Origin: Litoreibacter ascidiaceicola
GTDB taxonomy: Bacteria > Pseudomonadota > Alphaproteobacteria > Rhodobacterales > Rhodobacteraceae
DNA: 64,000 bases
Assembly: GCF_900129235.1 (NCBI RefSeq)
Contig: NZ_FQUV01000002.1
Location: forward strand, 310,001 to 374,000
Direction: 5' to 3'
Part shown: piece by piece, positions 1 through 9,362 of the stretch
Numbering within the stretch: position 1 is the stretch's first letter
Layout of the letters: each line of letters starts with the position of its first letter
Made by a program: the position numbers and the translations under genes
The notes under the pieces: generated by a model
Databases searched by the model: none
Told to the model about the DNA's origin: nothing
Seen by the model: the letters and a program-made list of their open reading frames with translations, nothing else

Positions 1-2742
1 ACCCGCGTCGTGGTGGCAGACGGAAACAAAGTTGATGAATTTGACTTTGAATCGGAAAACAAACGCCAGCTAGCTGGCAATATCTATCTTGCAAAAGTTA
101 CCCGGGTAGAGCCGTCGCTTCAGGCGGCCTTTGTGGACTATGGCGGAAACCGCCATGGCTTCCTTGCTTACTCGGAAATTCATCCGGACTACTACCAGAT
201 CCCGATGGCTGACCGTCAGGCGCTGATCGACGAGGAACTGGAATATGCCCGCCAACAAGCGGAAGAGGACGAAAAGCCGAAGAAGTCTTCGCGCTCCCGG
301 TCTCGGTCCCGCTCGCGGTCACAGAAGTCCAAGACTGACGATGCGGTGGTGACCGAAGAGGTCAAGGACCCAATTTCGGACGAGGCCACAACGGACGCTG
401 TCGAAGCTGATGCCAGCACGCCTGATGCAGAAGCTCAGGCTCCGGTTGAGGCCAGCGAAGCGGAAATCACATCGACCGAAGCCGAAGTGGCACCGGCGAT
501 TCCCGGAATGGATGTGGTTGATCTGGACAGCGACGCTGATTCCAGCGACGACGACGATGATGACGACGAAGAAACCTCTGCCTCGGAAAAAGACGACAAT
601 ATCGAAAGTGTCGCTCAGGAAGATGTGACTGAGGAAATCCGCCAGCCGCGCAAACCACGCGCCAAGCGGTACAAGATCCAAGAAGTTATCAAAGTTCGTC
701 AGATCCTGCTGGTTCAGGTGGTTAAAGAAGAGCGCGGCAACAAAGGCGCGGCACTCACAACCTACCTGTCTTTGGCTGGCCGGTATTGCGTCCTGATGCC
801 GAACACCGCACGTGGCGGTGGCATTTCCCGCAAGATCACCAACGCTGCCGATCGCAAGAAACTCAAAGAGATCGCCAACGAGATCGATGTGCCCTTGGGT
901 GCGGGTTTGATTGTGCGCACGGCTGGGTCGCAACGCACCAAGACCGAGATCAAGCGCGACTATGAATACCTGCAACGCCAATGGGAGCAGGTGCGCGAAC
1001 TGACGCTGAAATCCATTGCTCCGGCGCAGATTTATGAAGAAGGCGATCTGATCAAGCGTTCTATCCGCGACCTTTACAATAAAGACATCGACGAGGTCTT
1101 CGTCGAAGGTGAAGCTGGCTATCGCGTGGCCAAGGACTTCATGCGCATGATTATGCCGTCTCATGCGAAATTCGTGAAACGCTATACCGATCCGATGCCG
1201 TTGTTTGCACGTCATCAGGTGGAATCGTACCTGTCAGGGATGTTCAATCCAACGGTTCAATTGCCGTCTGGTGGCTATATCGTGATCGACACCACCGAGG
1301 CGCTTGTCGCGGTTGACGTGAACTCCGGACGCGCCACAAAAGAAGGCTCCATCGAGCAGACTGCACTGAAGACCAATCTGGAGGCCGCCGCAGAGGTCGC
1401 CCGTCAGATGCGTTTGCGTGACCTCGCAGGCCTGATTGTTATCGACTTCATCGACATGGATGAACGTCGCAACAACACTGCCGTTGAGAAGTTATTGAAA
1501 GACAAGTTGAAAACGGATCGCGCCCGCATTCAGGTTGGACGTATATCCGGCTTTGGCCTTTTGGAAATGTCGCGTCAGCGGTTGCGTCCGGGCATGTTGG
1601 AAGCCTCCACACAGCCTTGTCCTGCCTGTCATGGGACTGGCTTGATCCGCTCTGATGACAGCCTTGCATTGACCATCCTGCGCCAGTTGGAAGAAGAGGG
1701 CACGCGCAAGCGGTCCAAAGAAGTTCTGCTCAAAGCGCCGATTGCGGTCATCAACTATCTGATGAACGAAAAGCGCGAGCATTTGGCCCAGATTGAAAGC
1801 CGTTACAACATGGCCGTGCGTCTGGAAGCTGACGCGCATCTGGTCAGCCCCGACTACACCATCGAGAAGTTCAAAACTGCGACACGGGTGATCAACGCTA
1901 TTGCCTCGAACGTCGTGTCGATGGACAGCATCGACATGTCCGATATCGACGAGATGGAAGACGAGGTCGAAGTTGAAAGTGAAGTTGAAGCAGCTAAGGT
2001 CGTCGCTGAAGCGGATGCGCCGGAGCTGGATGAAAACGGAAATCCGAAAAAGAAAAAGCGCCGTCGTCGTCGGGGTGGGCGTGGCCGCTCCAAGTCATCT
2101 TCCAATCGTTCCGAAGATGGCTCCGGAGAGAACGGTGAAGACAATGGCGACGTAAAAGCCGATGGTGACACGGCGGACGCCCCAGCGGCAAAAGCGGATG
2201 TCGCGGATGAGGCCAAGCCGGAAGATGGCGAGAAGCCGAAACCAAGGTCACGTTCGCGCAGCCGGTCTAAATCTTCCGCCAAAGCTGAAGAGGCCAAGGC
2301 TGAGGAAGCCGTGACCGAAAGCGTAGATGCGAAATCGGAACCGACACCTGAAATCGAAGCTGAAGCTGAGACGAAGCCGAAGAAACGCACCAGCTCACGA
2401 TCTCGCTCCAAAAAGACCGAGGATTCCCCTGTCGCAGAGGCTGCTGTTGAGGCGTTGGAAGATGCTCCTGCTGAGAAGCCGAAAAAGACCAGCACGCGCA
2501 AACCGCGTGCGAAGTCGACCAAGACGAAGACTGATGAGGCAACGACACCCATAGCAGCAGAGCCCGCAGCGGCTGAACCCTCTACGATTGTCGCAGCTGA
2601 GGAAACTCCGGCGGAGCCCAAGCCCAAGAAGACCCGCACACGGGTTTCGAAGCCGAAGCCTGTTGAGGAGGTCGCGGAAGCAGCACCCGCGGCGGAGGCT
2701 GATAAGCCGAAGCGCAAAGGCTGGTGGTCCCTCGGGCGCTAA
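1..2742 (+). CDS. rne: Ribonuclease E, C-terminal 913 residues (5' end outside window)
   Basis: Endoribonuclease that starts mRNA decay and matures rRNA and tRNA, acting at the membrane-associated degradosome. The reading frame is open to base 1, and its first codons (TRVVVADGNK) match the region just after the RNase E start, so only about 15 codons are missing. The S1 domain (about bases 60-220) is split by a very acidic and Arg/Ser-rich insertion (about 230-660) before it resumes (GNIYLAKV and later KVRQILLVQV). The DNase I-like catalytic core holds VDVNSGRATK and IDFIDMDERRNN with the Mg-binding aspartates. The Zn-link CPACHGTG lies near base 1620. The C-terminal third is low-complexity Lys/Arg/Glu/Ala sequence and ends KGWWSLGR, as is common in Rhodobacterales. 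An intrinsic terminator follows directly. Confidence 0.97.
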   Translation, partial: TRVVVADGNKVDEFDFESENKRQLAGNIYLAKVTRVEPSLQAAFVDYGGNRHGFLAYSEIHPDYYQIPMADRQALIDEELEYARQQAEEDEKPKKSSRSRSRSRSRSQKSKTDDAVVTEEVKDPISDEATTDAVEADASTPDAEAQAPVEASEAEITSTEAEVAPAIPGMDVVDLDSDADSSDDDDDDDEETSASEKDDNIESVAQEDVTEEIRQPRKPRAKRYKIQEVIKVRQILLVQVVKEERGNKGAALTTYLSLAGRYCVLMPNTARGGGISRKITNAADRKKLKEIANEIDVPLGAGLIVRTAGSQRTKTEIKRDYEYLQRQWEQVRELTLKSIAPAQIYEEGDLIKRSIRDLYNKDIDEVFVEGEAGYRVAKDFMRMIMPSHAKFVKRYTDPMPLFARHQVESYLSGMFNPTVQLPSGGYIVIDTTEALVAVDVNSGRATKEGSIEQTALKTNLEAAAEVARQMRLRDLAGLIVIDFIDMDERRNNTAVEKLLKDKLKTDRARIQVGRISGFGLLEMSRQRLRPGMLEASTQPCPACHGTGLIRSDDSLALTILRQLEEEGTRKRSKEVLLKAPIAVINYLMNEKREHLAQIESRYNMAVRLEADAHLVSPDYTIEKFKTATRVINAIASNVVSMDSIDMSDIDEMEDEVEVESEVEAAKVVAEADAPELDENGNPKKKKRRRRRGGRGRSKSSSNRSEDGSGENGEDNGDVKADGDTADAPAAKADVADEAKPEDGEKPKPRSRSRSRSKSSAKAEEAKAEEAVTESVDAKSEPTPEIEAEAETKPKKRTSSRSRSKKTEDSPVAEAAVEALEDAPAEKPKKTSTRKPRAKSTKTKTDEATTPIAAEPAAAEPSTIVAAEETPAEPKPKKTRTRVSKPKPVEEVAEAAPAAEADKPKRKGWWSLGR

Positions 2743-2762
2743 CCTACGCAGTTCAAGATGAG

Positions 2763-2792
2763 AAAAGGTCGGGCAATTGCCCGGCCTTTTTT
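2763..2792 (+). terminator. Rho-independent terminator of rne
   Basis: A G/C-rich perfect stem (arms AAAAGGTCGGGCAA and TTGCCCGGCCTTTT, one G-T wobble) is followed by a run of T. It starts 20 bp after the rne stop and reaches the last codons of the convergent M48 gene. The A-run on its other side suggests it may work in both directions. Confidence 0.85.
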
Positions 2793-4134
2793 ATTTGCGC
2801 TTCTTCTTGCGTTTGGGAGCCGCTTCAGCAGAGGCAAGAATATCTTGCGCGCGTAGCCAGCCGGACGAGCCGCGGGGCAGGGCGCCGAGAGCGCGTTTCG
2901 CGTGAATGGCTGCGTCATCGAACCGACCCAGCACGGCATAGCGCTCTGCCGTTGCAACGGATGCCATGGCGTTCTGCCCGTTTTTTGCATAGGCCAGCGC
3001 AAGGTTGCGAAGCATCTGTGGATCGCCGGGATCGCGTGACCTTGCACGGGTCAGGATAGTCAGTGCCTGTTTGGCTGCACCACTGGAGCCCTGCGCAAGC
3101 AGCGCGCGACCCAATCCGGATTCGATCAACGGCTCCCGTGGCGCCAATGCCAAGGCTTGCTTGTAGGAGCCGACGGCGGCGTTGAACTGGCGGGCCTCTA
3201 ACAAGATTTGCCCCTTAAGCTCATGATAGTAGGGATCACGCGGGCGCATTTTCAGCAAGGCATTCATCTCGGCCAATGCCTTCTTCAGGTTTGGTGTTTT
3301 GTGATAGGCAATGGCGCGTCGCAATGTGGCGATCTCGCCATTTCCCTTGCTCTCGCTGCGGCGCAAAACGGAACGCGGATTGCGCAGGAACCCGTTGAGT
3401 TTGGCCGACATGCGCGCGTACCAATAGATGGCCTCGGGCGTGGTCGGTTGGGAGCGCTTCTTGTAGCTTGCCGCAAAGCCCTTTACCGCACGAAGCCGAT
3501 CTTGGGTCAGCGGGTGCGTTCGCGCATAGGGGTCTTGCCTGCCCGGGCGCAAGGCCTCCTGACCTCTGAATATCTGTAAGATGTCGACCATTGCAGAAGG
3601 GTCCAGCCCGGCACTGCCCATATAGCGCATCGCGGATTGGTCCGCAGACGATTCCTCGGCACGGGTATGGGCGAAGAACCTGCGCGCGGCGGAACTGCTG
3701 GTTCCTGCGGCAAGCCCGACAGCTGCATCCCCATTCCCGCCAATCGCTGCGGCCGCAGCCAAGGCCATACCAATAGCCGTGACACGACCAGCAACGCGCG
3801 CATTGGTTGCGCGGCGGGTAAGGTGGCCGTTCGCAATATGTGCCAGTTCATGCGCAATCACCGCTTGCAGGGCTTCGGGGCGGTTGAGCTTCATGATCAG
3901 CCCCGAATGGATAAAGACGTGATTTGCGTCGACCACAAATGCGTTGAGTTTCGGGTCATTTATCACCAAAACCCGAATGCGGCCCGACCCGAATCCAGCA
4001 GATCGTAATACGGGTTTTGCAAGTTGCTGGAGCGCTTGTTCGATTTCGGCATCGCGGATCAGGCTGGCAGAATAGGCAGGCACTGACGTTAGTGTGGCGA
4101 CGAAAACCAACAGCAGGTGGCGCAAAAGTTTCAA
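2791..4134 (-). CDS. M48 family zinc metalloprotease with TPR repeats (BepA-like)
   Basis: Predicted periplasmic zinc protease of the BepA/YfgC type, a family involved in outer-membrane protein quality control. The HEXXH motif is HELAH at residues 95-99, with an N-terminal signal peptide (hydrophobic LLLVFVATLTSVPA then AYSA). The C-terminal half has tetratricopeptide-like helices (for example YYHELKGQILLEARQFNAAV), giving the usual protease-plus-TPR layout. I chose a TTG start at 4134: GGAAGG lies 9 nt upstream and it begins a clean signal peptide, whereas the longer frame to 4194 adds a non-signal-like leader. It converges on rne and is divergent from the aminotransferase. The C-terminus is lysine-rich (KRKKKRK). 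Confidence 0.88.
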   Translation of the reverse strand: MKLLRHLLLVFVATLTSVPAYSASLIRDAEIEQALQQLAKPVLRSAGFGSGRIRVLVINDPKLNAFVVDANHVFIHSGLIMKLNRPEALQAVIAHELAHIANGHLTRRATNARVAGRVTAIGMALAAAAAIGGNGDAAVGLAAGTSSSAARRFFAHTRAEESSADQSAMRYMGSAGLDPSAMVDILQIFRGQEALRPGRQDPYARTHPLTQDRLRAVKGFAASYKKRSQPTTPEAIYWYARMSAKLNGFLRNPRSVLRRSESKGNGEIATLRRAIAYHKTPNLKKALAEMNALLKMRPRDPYYHELKGQILLEARQFNAAVGSYKQALALAPREPLIESGLGRALLAQGSSGAAKQALTILTRARSRDPGDPQMLRNLALAYAKNGQNAMASVATAERYAVLGRFDDAAIHAKRALGALPRGSSGWLRAQDILASAEAAPKRKKKRK

Positions 4135-4214
4135 TACAGAGTCCCTTCCAGTGATTGACCCCGAGGGCGGGGACTGGTTTGAAGCGCGAAACACCGCAAC
4201 CCTGCGAGGATATC

Positions 4215-5351
4215 ATGCGAAGTTCAAGTCGTGGCGACGTCGATCCGTTCATTGTTATGGATGTCATGGAACAAGCCCGCCGTCTGGAGCAAGCGGGTCG
4301 ATCGATCATCCACATGGAAGTGGGACAACCCGGAACACCTGCACCCAAGGCTGCGCGCGCAGCCTTGGCGCGTGCGATGGAAAACGATGCACTCGGCTAC
4401 ACCGTCGCCCTTGGCCTGCCGGAGCTGCGTCAGGGCATCGCCGCGCTCTATGCGGACTGGTATGGCGTCAAGCTGGACCCCGCGCGCGTCGTGATTACTG
4501 CGGGGTCATCTGCTGCGTTCGTGTTGGCCTTCACCGCACTGTTCGAGGCGGGTGAAAAGGTGGGCGTTACTGAGCCGGGATACCCGTCCTACCGCCAAAT
4601 CCTCAAGGCGCTGAGCTTGGACCCCTATGCCATTCCAACGCATGCCGCCGACCGACACGTCCCCGCTCTGCCAGACGCTGACCTTGCGGGCCTGATCGTG
4701 GCGTCGCCTGCCAACCCGACCGGAACTATGCTGTCCAAAGATGACCTTGGCGCGTTGATTGCCGCCTGTCAGGCCAAAGGCACGGCCTTCATCTCGGATG
4801 AAATCTACCATGGTGTGCAATACGAAGGCCGCGCGGTTTCTGCGTTGGAGCTGTCGGACGACGTCTATGTCATCAACTCGTTCTCCAAGTATTTTTCAAT
4901 GACCGGCTGGCGCTTGGGGTGGATGGTCGTCCCCGAAGATCACGTGCGCCGGATCGAACGGTTGGCTCAGAATATGTTCATATGTGCACCGCACGCCGCC
5001 CAGATCGCAGCGCTCGGTGCTTTGGGCGCACGGGACGAAACCGAAGCAATGCTTGCGGATTACGGGGAAAACCGCCGCTTGATGCTGGACGGGCTGCCCA
5101 AGGCGGGTTTCGACAAGATCGCGCCGCCGGACGGGGCCTTCTACATCTACGCGGATGTATCGGACCTGACGCAGGACAGCCGCGCCTTCGCCGCCGAGAT
5201 TTTGGAGCAGGCCGGAGTGGCGGTCACGCCGGGTCTGGATTTCGATCCGATGCGTGGCCACACAACTTTGCGGTTTTCCTACGCGCGCAGCACAGACGAT
5301 ATCGCCGAGGGCATAAAGCGCCTGACATCGTTTATGGCGCAGCGCGGTTAA
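4215..5351 (+). CDS. PLP-dependent aminotransferase, class I/II
   Basis: Fold-type I pyridoxal-phosphate aminotransferase of 378 residues. The PLP lysine is K225 in SFSKYFSMTGWRLGW, the substrate/PLP pocket motif SPANPTG is present, and DEIYHG supplies the conserved Asp/Tyr pair. The start at 4215 is preferred because GAGGA lies 5 nt upstream; the frame is open to 4155 but that leader has no ribosome-binding site. The amino-acid substrate cannot be read from the sequence; aspartate/tyrosine/alanine-type aminotransferases are the usual relatives. It is divergent from the M48 protease with about 80 bp between them, and the amidase gene follows 61 bp downstream. Confidence 0.88.
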   Translation: MRSSSRGDVDPFIVMDVMEQARRLEQAGRSIIHMEVGQPGTPAPKAARAALARAMENDALGYTVALGLPELRQGIAALYADWYGVKLDPARVVITAGSSAAFVLAFTALFEAGEKVGVTEPGYPSYRQILKALSLDPYAIPTHAADRHVPALPDADLAGLIVASPANPTGTMLSKDDLGALIAACQAKGTAFISDEIYHGVQYEGRAVSALELSDDVYVINSFSKYFSMTGWRLGWMVVPEDHVRRIERLAQNMFICAPHAAQIAALGALGARDETEAMLADYGENRRLMLDGLPKAGFDKIAPPDGAFYIYADVSDLTQDSRAFAAEILEQAGVAVTPGLDFDPMRGHTTLRFSYARSTDDIAEGIKRLTSFMAQRG

Positions 5352-5412
5352 TTCGGCCCTTCGCCCGTCTGGGGAATCCTGTTAGGATAACTTCAAAATA
5401 ATAAAGGCGGTC

Positions 5413-6609
5413 ATGAGCAGGCTGATCTCACTCATTGCACTGGCGTCCCTTGGGATGACCATGAGCGCAGCGTCGCAAGACCTGCGCGCGCTTGCGCGTG
5501 TCGACATGGATGCGTCGCGCGTGACTGACAGCCGTGGCAGCACAACCTTGTCTCTGGCGTTGACGCAAGCGGTGCCGTACCGCGTTCAGGTTTTCGACGC
5601 GCCCAACAGGATTGCGGTGGATTTTCGCGAAGTCTCCTTCGAGCCAGATCTGTCAGGTTTGGATCGGTCAGACCGCATCGCTGAACTTCGCGCCGGAACG
5701 ATCCGCGATGGCTGGTCGCGCCTCGTGATGGAGTTATCCGAACCGATGCTGGTCGAGAACGCAGGTATGCAAACCGACCCTCAAGACGGGGACGCGGTCA
5801 TCACGGTAACCCTTGCCCCGGCCACCCAAAGCGATTTCTCGGAGCACGCAAAATCCACAGTGACAAAGCTGACGGCATGGCAGCAGGAGCAAATTACGTC
5901 CAATGGCGATACCCGCCGAATGGTTGTCGTTGATCCGGGCCATGGCGGAGTGGACCCAGGTGCGCAGCGGGCGGGTGTGGATGAGGCCGATCTCATGCTT
6001 CAATTCGCGCGGGAACTGCGCGAGCAATTGCTGCGCTCCGGACGCTACGATGTCATCATGACGCGAGAGGATGACAGCTTTGTCTCCCTGCCTCAGAGGG
6101 TGTCGCTGGCGCGCGCGGCGGGGGCGGATGTGTTTATCTCACTGCATGCCGATGCGCTGGCCGAGGGGCGGGCTACGGGAACGACGATTTACACCTTGTC
6201 CGACGAGGCCTCCGACGAGGCATCCGCCAATCTGGCGGAGCGGCAGGACCGCACGGACATTCTTGCCGGTGTCGATTTGACAGCGCAGGACGACCAGATC
6301 GCAACCGTTTTGATGGACTTGGCGCGGCGCGAAACGACGCCGCGCACCGACCGGCTTGCCGAAGCGCTGGTTGACGGGTTGCGAAATACATTGGGCAAGC
6401 TTCACAAGCGGCCCCGTCTGGAGGCCGGTTTCTCGGTGCTAAAGGCCCCTGATATTCCCTCGGTTCTAATCGAATTGGGCTTTATGTCTTCCGAAAGGGA
6501 TCTGGACCGGCTGCAAGATCAGGTGTGGCGCAGTCAGGCTGCGGCAGGAATCGTTGATGCGCTTGACCTTTGGGCGCTGGAAGACGACGCAATCGCGGCA
6601 GGTCGATGA
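5413..6609 (+). CDS. N-acetylmuramoyl-L-alanine amidase (AmiC-like)
   Basis: Periplasmic zinc amidase that cleaves the lactyl-peptide bond of peptidoglycan and works in daughter-cell separation. It has a signal peptide (MSRLISLIALASLGMTMSAA), an AMIN domain at about residues 25-135 that targets the septum, a linker, and an Amidase_3 domain from about 168. Zinc ligands visible are H177 in DPGHGG, E191 and H245 in SLHADA, with the catalytic Glu in LIELGFMSS near the end. AAAGGCGG lies 4 nt before the ATG. It sits upstream of PBP1A, so the two wall enzymes form a functional neighbourhood, although PBP1A has its own promoter. Confidence 0.92.
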   Translation: MSRLISLIALASLGMTMSAASQDLRALARVDMDASRVTDSRGSTTLSLALTQAVPYRVQVFDAPNRIAVDFREVSFEPDLSGLDRSDRIAELRAGTIRDGWSRLVMELSEPMLVENAGMQTDPQDGDAVITVTLAPATQSDFSEHAKSTVTKLTAWQQEQITSNGDTRRMVVVDPGHGGVDPGAQRAGVDEADLMLQFARELREQLLRSGRYDVIMTREDDSFVSLPQRVSLARAAGADVFISLHADALAEGRATGTTIYTLSDEASDEASANLAERQDRTDILAGVDLTAQDDQIATVLMDLARRETTPRTDRLAEALVDGLRNTLGKLHKRPRLEAGFSVLKAPDIPSVLIELGFMSSERDLDRLQDQVWRSQAAAGIVDALDLWALEDDAIAAGR

Positions 6610-6671
6610 TGATCGCGCCAAAACGTGATCGAAACTGGCCGGTTTCAGCCTGCTTTCCCCGCTTGGGTGTT

Positions 6672-6700
6672 TTGACCTTGGGCGGCACTACACATATATG
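6672..6700 (+). promoter_or_regulatory. Sigma-70-type promoter of the PBP1A gene
   Basis: TTGACC at 6672-6677 and TATATG at 6695-6700 are separated by exactly 17 bp, a near-consensus housekeeping promoter. The -10 overlaps the first ATG of the long open frame (6698), which supports the downstream start at 6731. The palindrome ATGTTG-TT-CAACAT (6698-6711) lies just after the -10 and could be an operator. Confidence 0.6.
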
Positions 6701-6730
6701 TTGTTCAACATGCTTTTGGGGGCAGAACTA

Positions 6731-9253
6731 ATGCTGCGCGCGATTCTTTCCTTTTTCGGGTCGATCTTCAGTCTGATCTGCATCGGTGCCTTCGCGGTAG
6801 CGCTGCTGATTGGCGCGATCTTCTTTATGTATTCGCGCGATTTGCCCGACACTGATACGTTGGCGCAATACTCTCCGCCGACCATCAGTCGCATCTATTC
6901 GGGTCAGGGCGCATTGATCGACGAGTTTGCCCAGGAACGGCGTTTGTTTGCACCTGCGAATGAGATTCCTGACATCGTGAAACAGGCGTTCATCTCGGCA
7001 GAAGACAAGTATTTTTACACGCACAAGGGCTATGATCCTCTGGGGATGGCCAAGGCTGCGTTGGATGCCGCGCAGGGGGGGCGTCTTCGTGGGGCGTCAA
7101 CGATCACGCAGCAGGTCATGAAAAACTTCCTGCTTTCTGGCGACCGGTCCGCTGAACGCAAGATCAAGGAATTGATCCTTGCGTCGCGGATTGAGGGTAC
7201 ACTGAGCAAAGATAAAATTCTGGAACTCTACCTGAACGAGATTTTTCTTGGTCAGAACAGTTTCGGCGTAGCAGCTGCAGCCCAGACCTACTTTAACAAA
7301 ACGCTGTCTGAGCTGAATGTCGAAGAAGCGGCCTATCTTGCGGTTCTTCCCAAAGCTCCATCGCGCTATCACCCCGTTCGGGAAGCCGAACGCGCGACCG
7401 GACGGCGTAACTTCGTGCTGCGTGAAATGTTCGAGAACGGCTACATCTCGGAAGATGATTACAAGCTCGCTCGCGAAAAACCGTTGTCGACCGTGCAAAG
7501 CGGCAGCTTTGCGGACTTCAAGTCAGAACTGCCCGATCGGGATTACTTCACCGATGAAATCCGTCGCCAGCTGTCCAAAGACTTTGGCGAAGAGGAGTTT
7601 TTTGGGGGTGGTTTGACAATCCGCGCCACGGTTGATCGCGAATTGCAGGAAGAGGCTGCAAGTTCTCTGCGCCGTGCGCTTGAAAGCTATGACCGGGGCC
7701 GCCGCGTATTTCACCGCGTAAAGGCGAAGATCGAGCCGGAAAAGCTGGCAGGTGACGGGTGGCGCGAAGCTTTGAACGACACCGTGTTCCCTCGGGACAT
7801 CGAAGGCTGGAGCGTTGCCGTGGTGCTGGGGTTCGACGAGTCGAATGCGACCGTCGGCGTGGAAGGTGTTAGCGATGAGGGTCAAATTCTGGGCGCAGAC
7901 GTCAAATGGGCGCGACCAAGGCTGGAAGACGGCAAACTGGGCAAAGCGTCAGCCAATGCAGACAATCTGTTGGATGTTGGCGACATCATCCATGTCCGCC
8001 CAAGTGACGATGGCACGTGGTCACTGCGGCAGGTGCCGGAAGTGCAGGGCGGCTTTATGGCGATGGATGTGAACACGGGCCGTGTTCTGGCGATGCAGGG
8101 CGGTTTCTCCTACCAGGCTTCGGTGTTCAACCGTGCGACGCAAGCGACGCGCCAACCTGGTTCAAGCTTCAAACCGTTCGTCTATGCTGCTGCTTTGGAC
8201 AGTGGGTTTTCACCGAATACGATTATCGTCGACGCCCCGATCGAGATTAACACACCTCAGGGCTTGTGGCGTCCAAAGAACGCCTCCAACCGCTTTTACG
8301 GTCCGGCACCTGTGCGCACGGGGATCGAGCAATCGCGGAACCTGATGACCATTCGTCTGGCTCAGGAAATCGGTATGGATACGGTCGCGAGCTATGCAGA
8401 GCGGTTTGGTGTTTATGACGACATGAACCCGTTCCTGTCGAATGCCCTAGGGGCGCAGGAAACAACTTTGATGAAGATGGTGACGGCTTATGCGATGTTC
8501 GCCAATGGCGGTGAGCGGGTCGAGCCGACCTTGGTCGACCGCGTGCAAGATCGCTGGGGCCGCACGGTGTATCGGCATGATAAACGGTCCTGTGAGGATT
8601 GCCAGCTTGCATCACTTGACGCGAATTTTGCACCAACCATCACGTCCAGCCGCGAGCGGGTCATGGATGCGATTACCGCCTATCAGCTGACCTCGATGAT
8701 GCAGGGCGTTGTCCAGCGCGGGACGGCTCGGAAAACTGTGAACCTGAGCGTGCCGACTGCCGGTAAAACCGGCACTACAAACGACGCCAAAGACGTGTGG
8801 TTTGTGGGCTTTACCTCTAACATCGTGGCAGGGTGCTATATTGGTTATGACCGACCGCGCGGCCTTGGCCGTGGGGCAAGCGGTGGTGGCATGTGTGGGC
8901 CAGTGTTCAACCGGTTCATGAAGAAGGCAACGGCCAAATATGGCGGCGGGAAGTTCGACGTGCCACCGGGTGGTTATTTCGTCAAGATTGACCGCTTTAC
9001 TGGTGCCGTCTTGCCTGCAAACGCAAGTGGCGACCATGTCGTGGTCGAGTATTTCCGCGATGGTGAAGAGCCGGCATACGGGCTTGGCGCAATCATCGAC
9101 GGCGGCTTTGCCATGGGGTCCAACCTGAACCTGTTTACACGCGGAACCGACGATGTGACGGCGGTGACCGAGGTGACGACATCCACAGGCAAGAAAGCGG
9201 TTATTCCAAAGCGGGCAAACTTCGGCACTTTGAGCGCGGGCGGGTTGTACTAA
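6731..9253 (+). CDS. mrcA: Penicillin-binding protein 1A (class A, bifunctional)
   Basis: Bifunctional peptidoglycan synthase of 840 residues anchored in the inner membrane. One N-terminal transmembrane helix (LICIGAFAVALLIGAIFF) precedes a GT51 glycosyltransferase domain with AFISAEDKYFYTHKGYD (catalytic Glu) and GASTITQQVMKNF. An OB-like insert follows, then the transpeptidase domain with SxxK (SSFKPF), the SRNL motif and KTGT (TAGKTGTTNDAKD). ATG 6731 is chosen over 6698: GGGGGC lies 7 nt upstream, and 6698 lies inside the -10 box. It is followed by prfB 109 bp downstream. Confidence 0.95.
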   Translation: MLRAILSFFGSIFSLICIGAFAVALLIGAIFFMYSRDLPDTDTLAQYSPPTISRIYSGQGALIDEFAQERRLFAPANEIPDIVKQAFISAEDKYFYTHKGYDPLGMAKAALDAAQGGRLRGASTITQQVMKNFLLSGDRSAERKIKELILASRIEGTLSKDKILELYLNEIFLGQNSFGVAAAAQTYFNKTLSELNVEEAAYLAVLPKAPSRYHPVREAERATGRRNFVLREMFENGYISEDDYKLAREKPLSTVQSGSFADFKSELPDRDYFTDEIRRQLSKDFGEEEFFGGGLTIRATVDRELQEEAASSLRRALESYDRGRRVFHRVKAKIEPEKLAGDGWREALNDTVFPRDIEGWSVAVVLGFDESNATVGVEGVSDEGQILGADVKWARPRLEDGKLGKASANADNLLDVGDIIHVRPSDDGTWSLRQVPEVQGGFMAMDVNTGRVLAMQGGFSYQASVFNRATQATRQPGSSFKPFVYAAALDSGFSPNTIIVDAPIEINTPQGLWRPKNASNRFYGPAPVRTGIEQSRNLMTIRLAQEIGMDTVASYAERFGVYDDMNPFLSNALGAQETTLMKMVTAYAMFANGGERVEPTLVDRVQDRWGRTVYRHDKRSCEDCQLASLDANFAPTITSSRERVMDAITAYQLTSMMQGVVQRGTARKTVNLSVPTAGKTGTTNDAKDVWFVGFTSNIVAGCYIGYDRPRGLGRGASGGGMCGPVFNRFMKKATAKYGGGKFDVPPGGYFVKIDRFTGAVLPANASGDHVVVEYFRDGEEPAYGLGAIIDGGFAMGSNLNLFTRGTDDVTAVTEVTTSTGKKAVIPKRANFGTLSAGGLY

Positions 9254-9294
9254 ATCCACCTGAGCCTCCGGCGGGAATATTTTTGCCAAGATGA

Positions 9295-9318
9295 AGCCCG
9301 CTTGCGTGGCGGCGGGCT
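9295..9318. repeat. Intergenic hairpin with Rhodobacterales-type spacer sequence
   Basis: AGCCCGC and GCGGGCT form a 7-bp perfect inverted repeat around a 10-nt loop, preceded by the phrase GCGGGAATATTTTTGCC AAGATGAAG. A related phrase and a longer hairpin occur near 35803-35850. There is no T-run, so it is not a classical terminator; it may be a dispersed REP-like element or a PBP1A 3' end structure. Confidence 0.4.
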
Positions 9319-9362
9319 GTGGCCTATCACCTTGATCTAACTAAAATTGCAGGACTTTCCTT

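Noticed and set aside
319-2717. Long minus-strand open frames (298 and 287 codons) opposite rne
   Set aside because: They are shadows of the low-complexity Glu/Lys/Ser-rich rne coding sequence, with repetitive Ser/Arg products, no ribosome-binding site and no plausible family.
6698-6730. Start of PBP1A at 6698
   Set aside because: This ATG is part of the -10 box; 6731 has the better ribosome-binding site.
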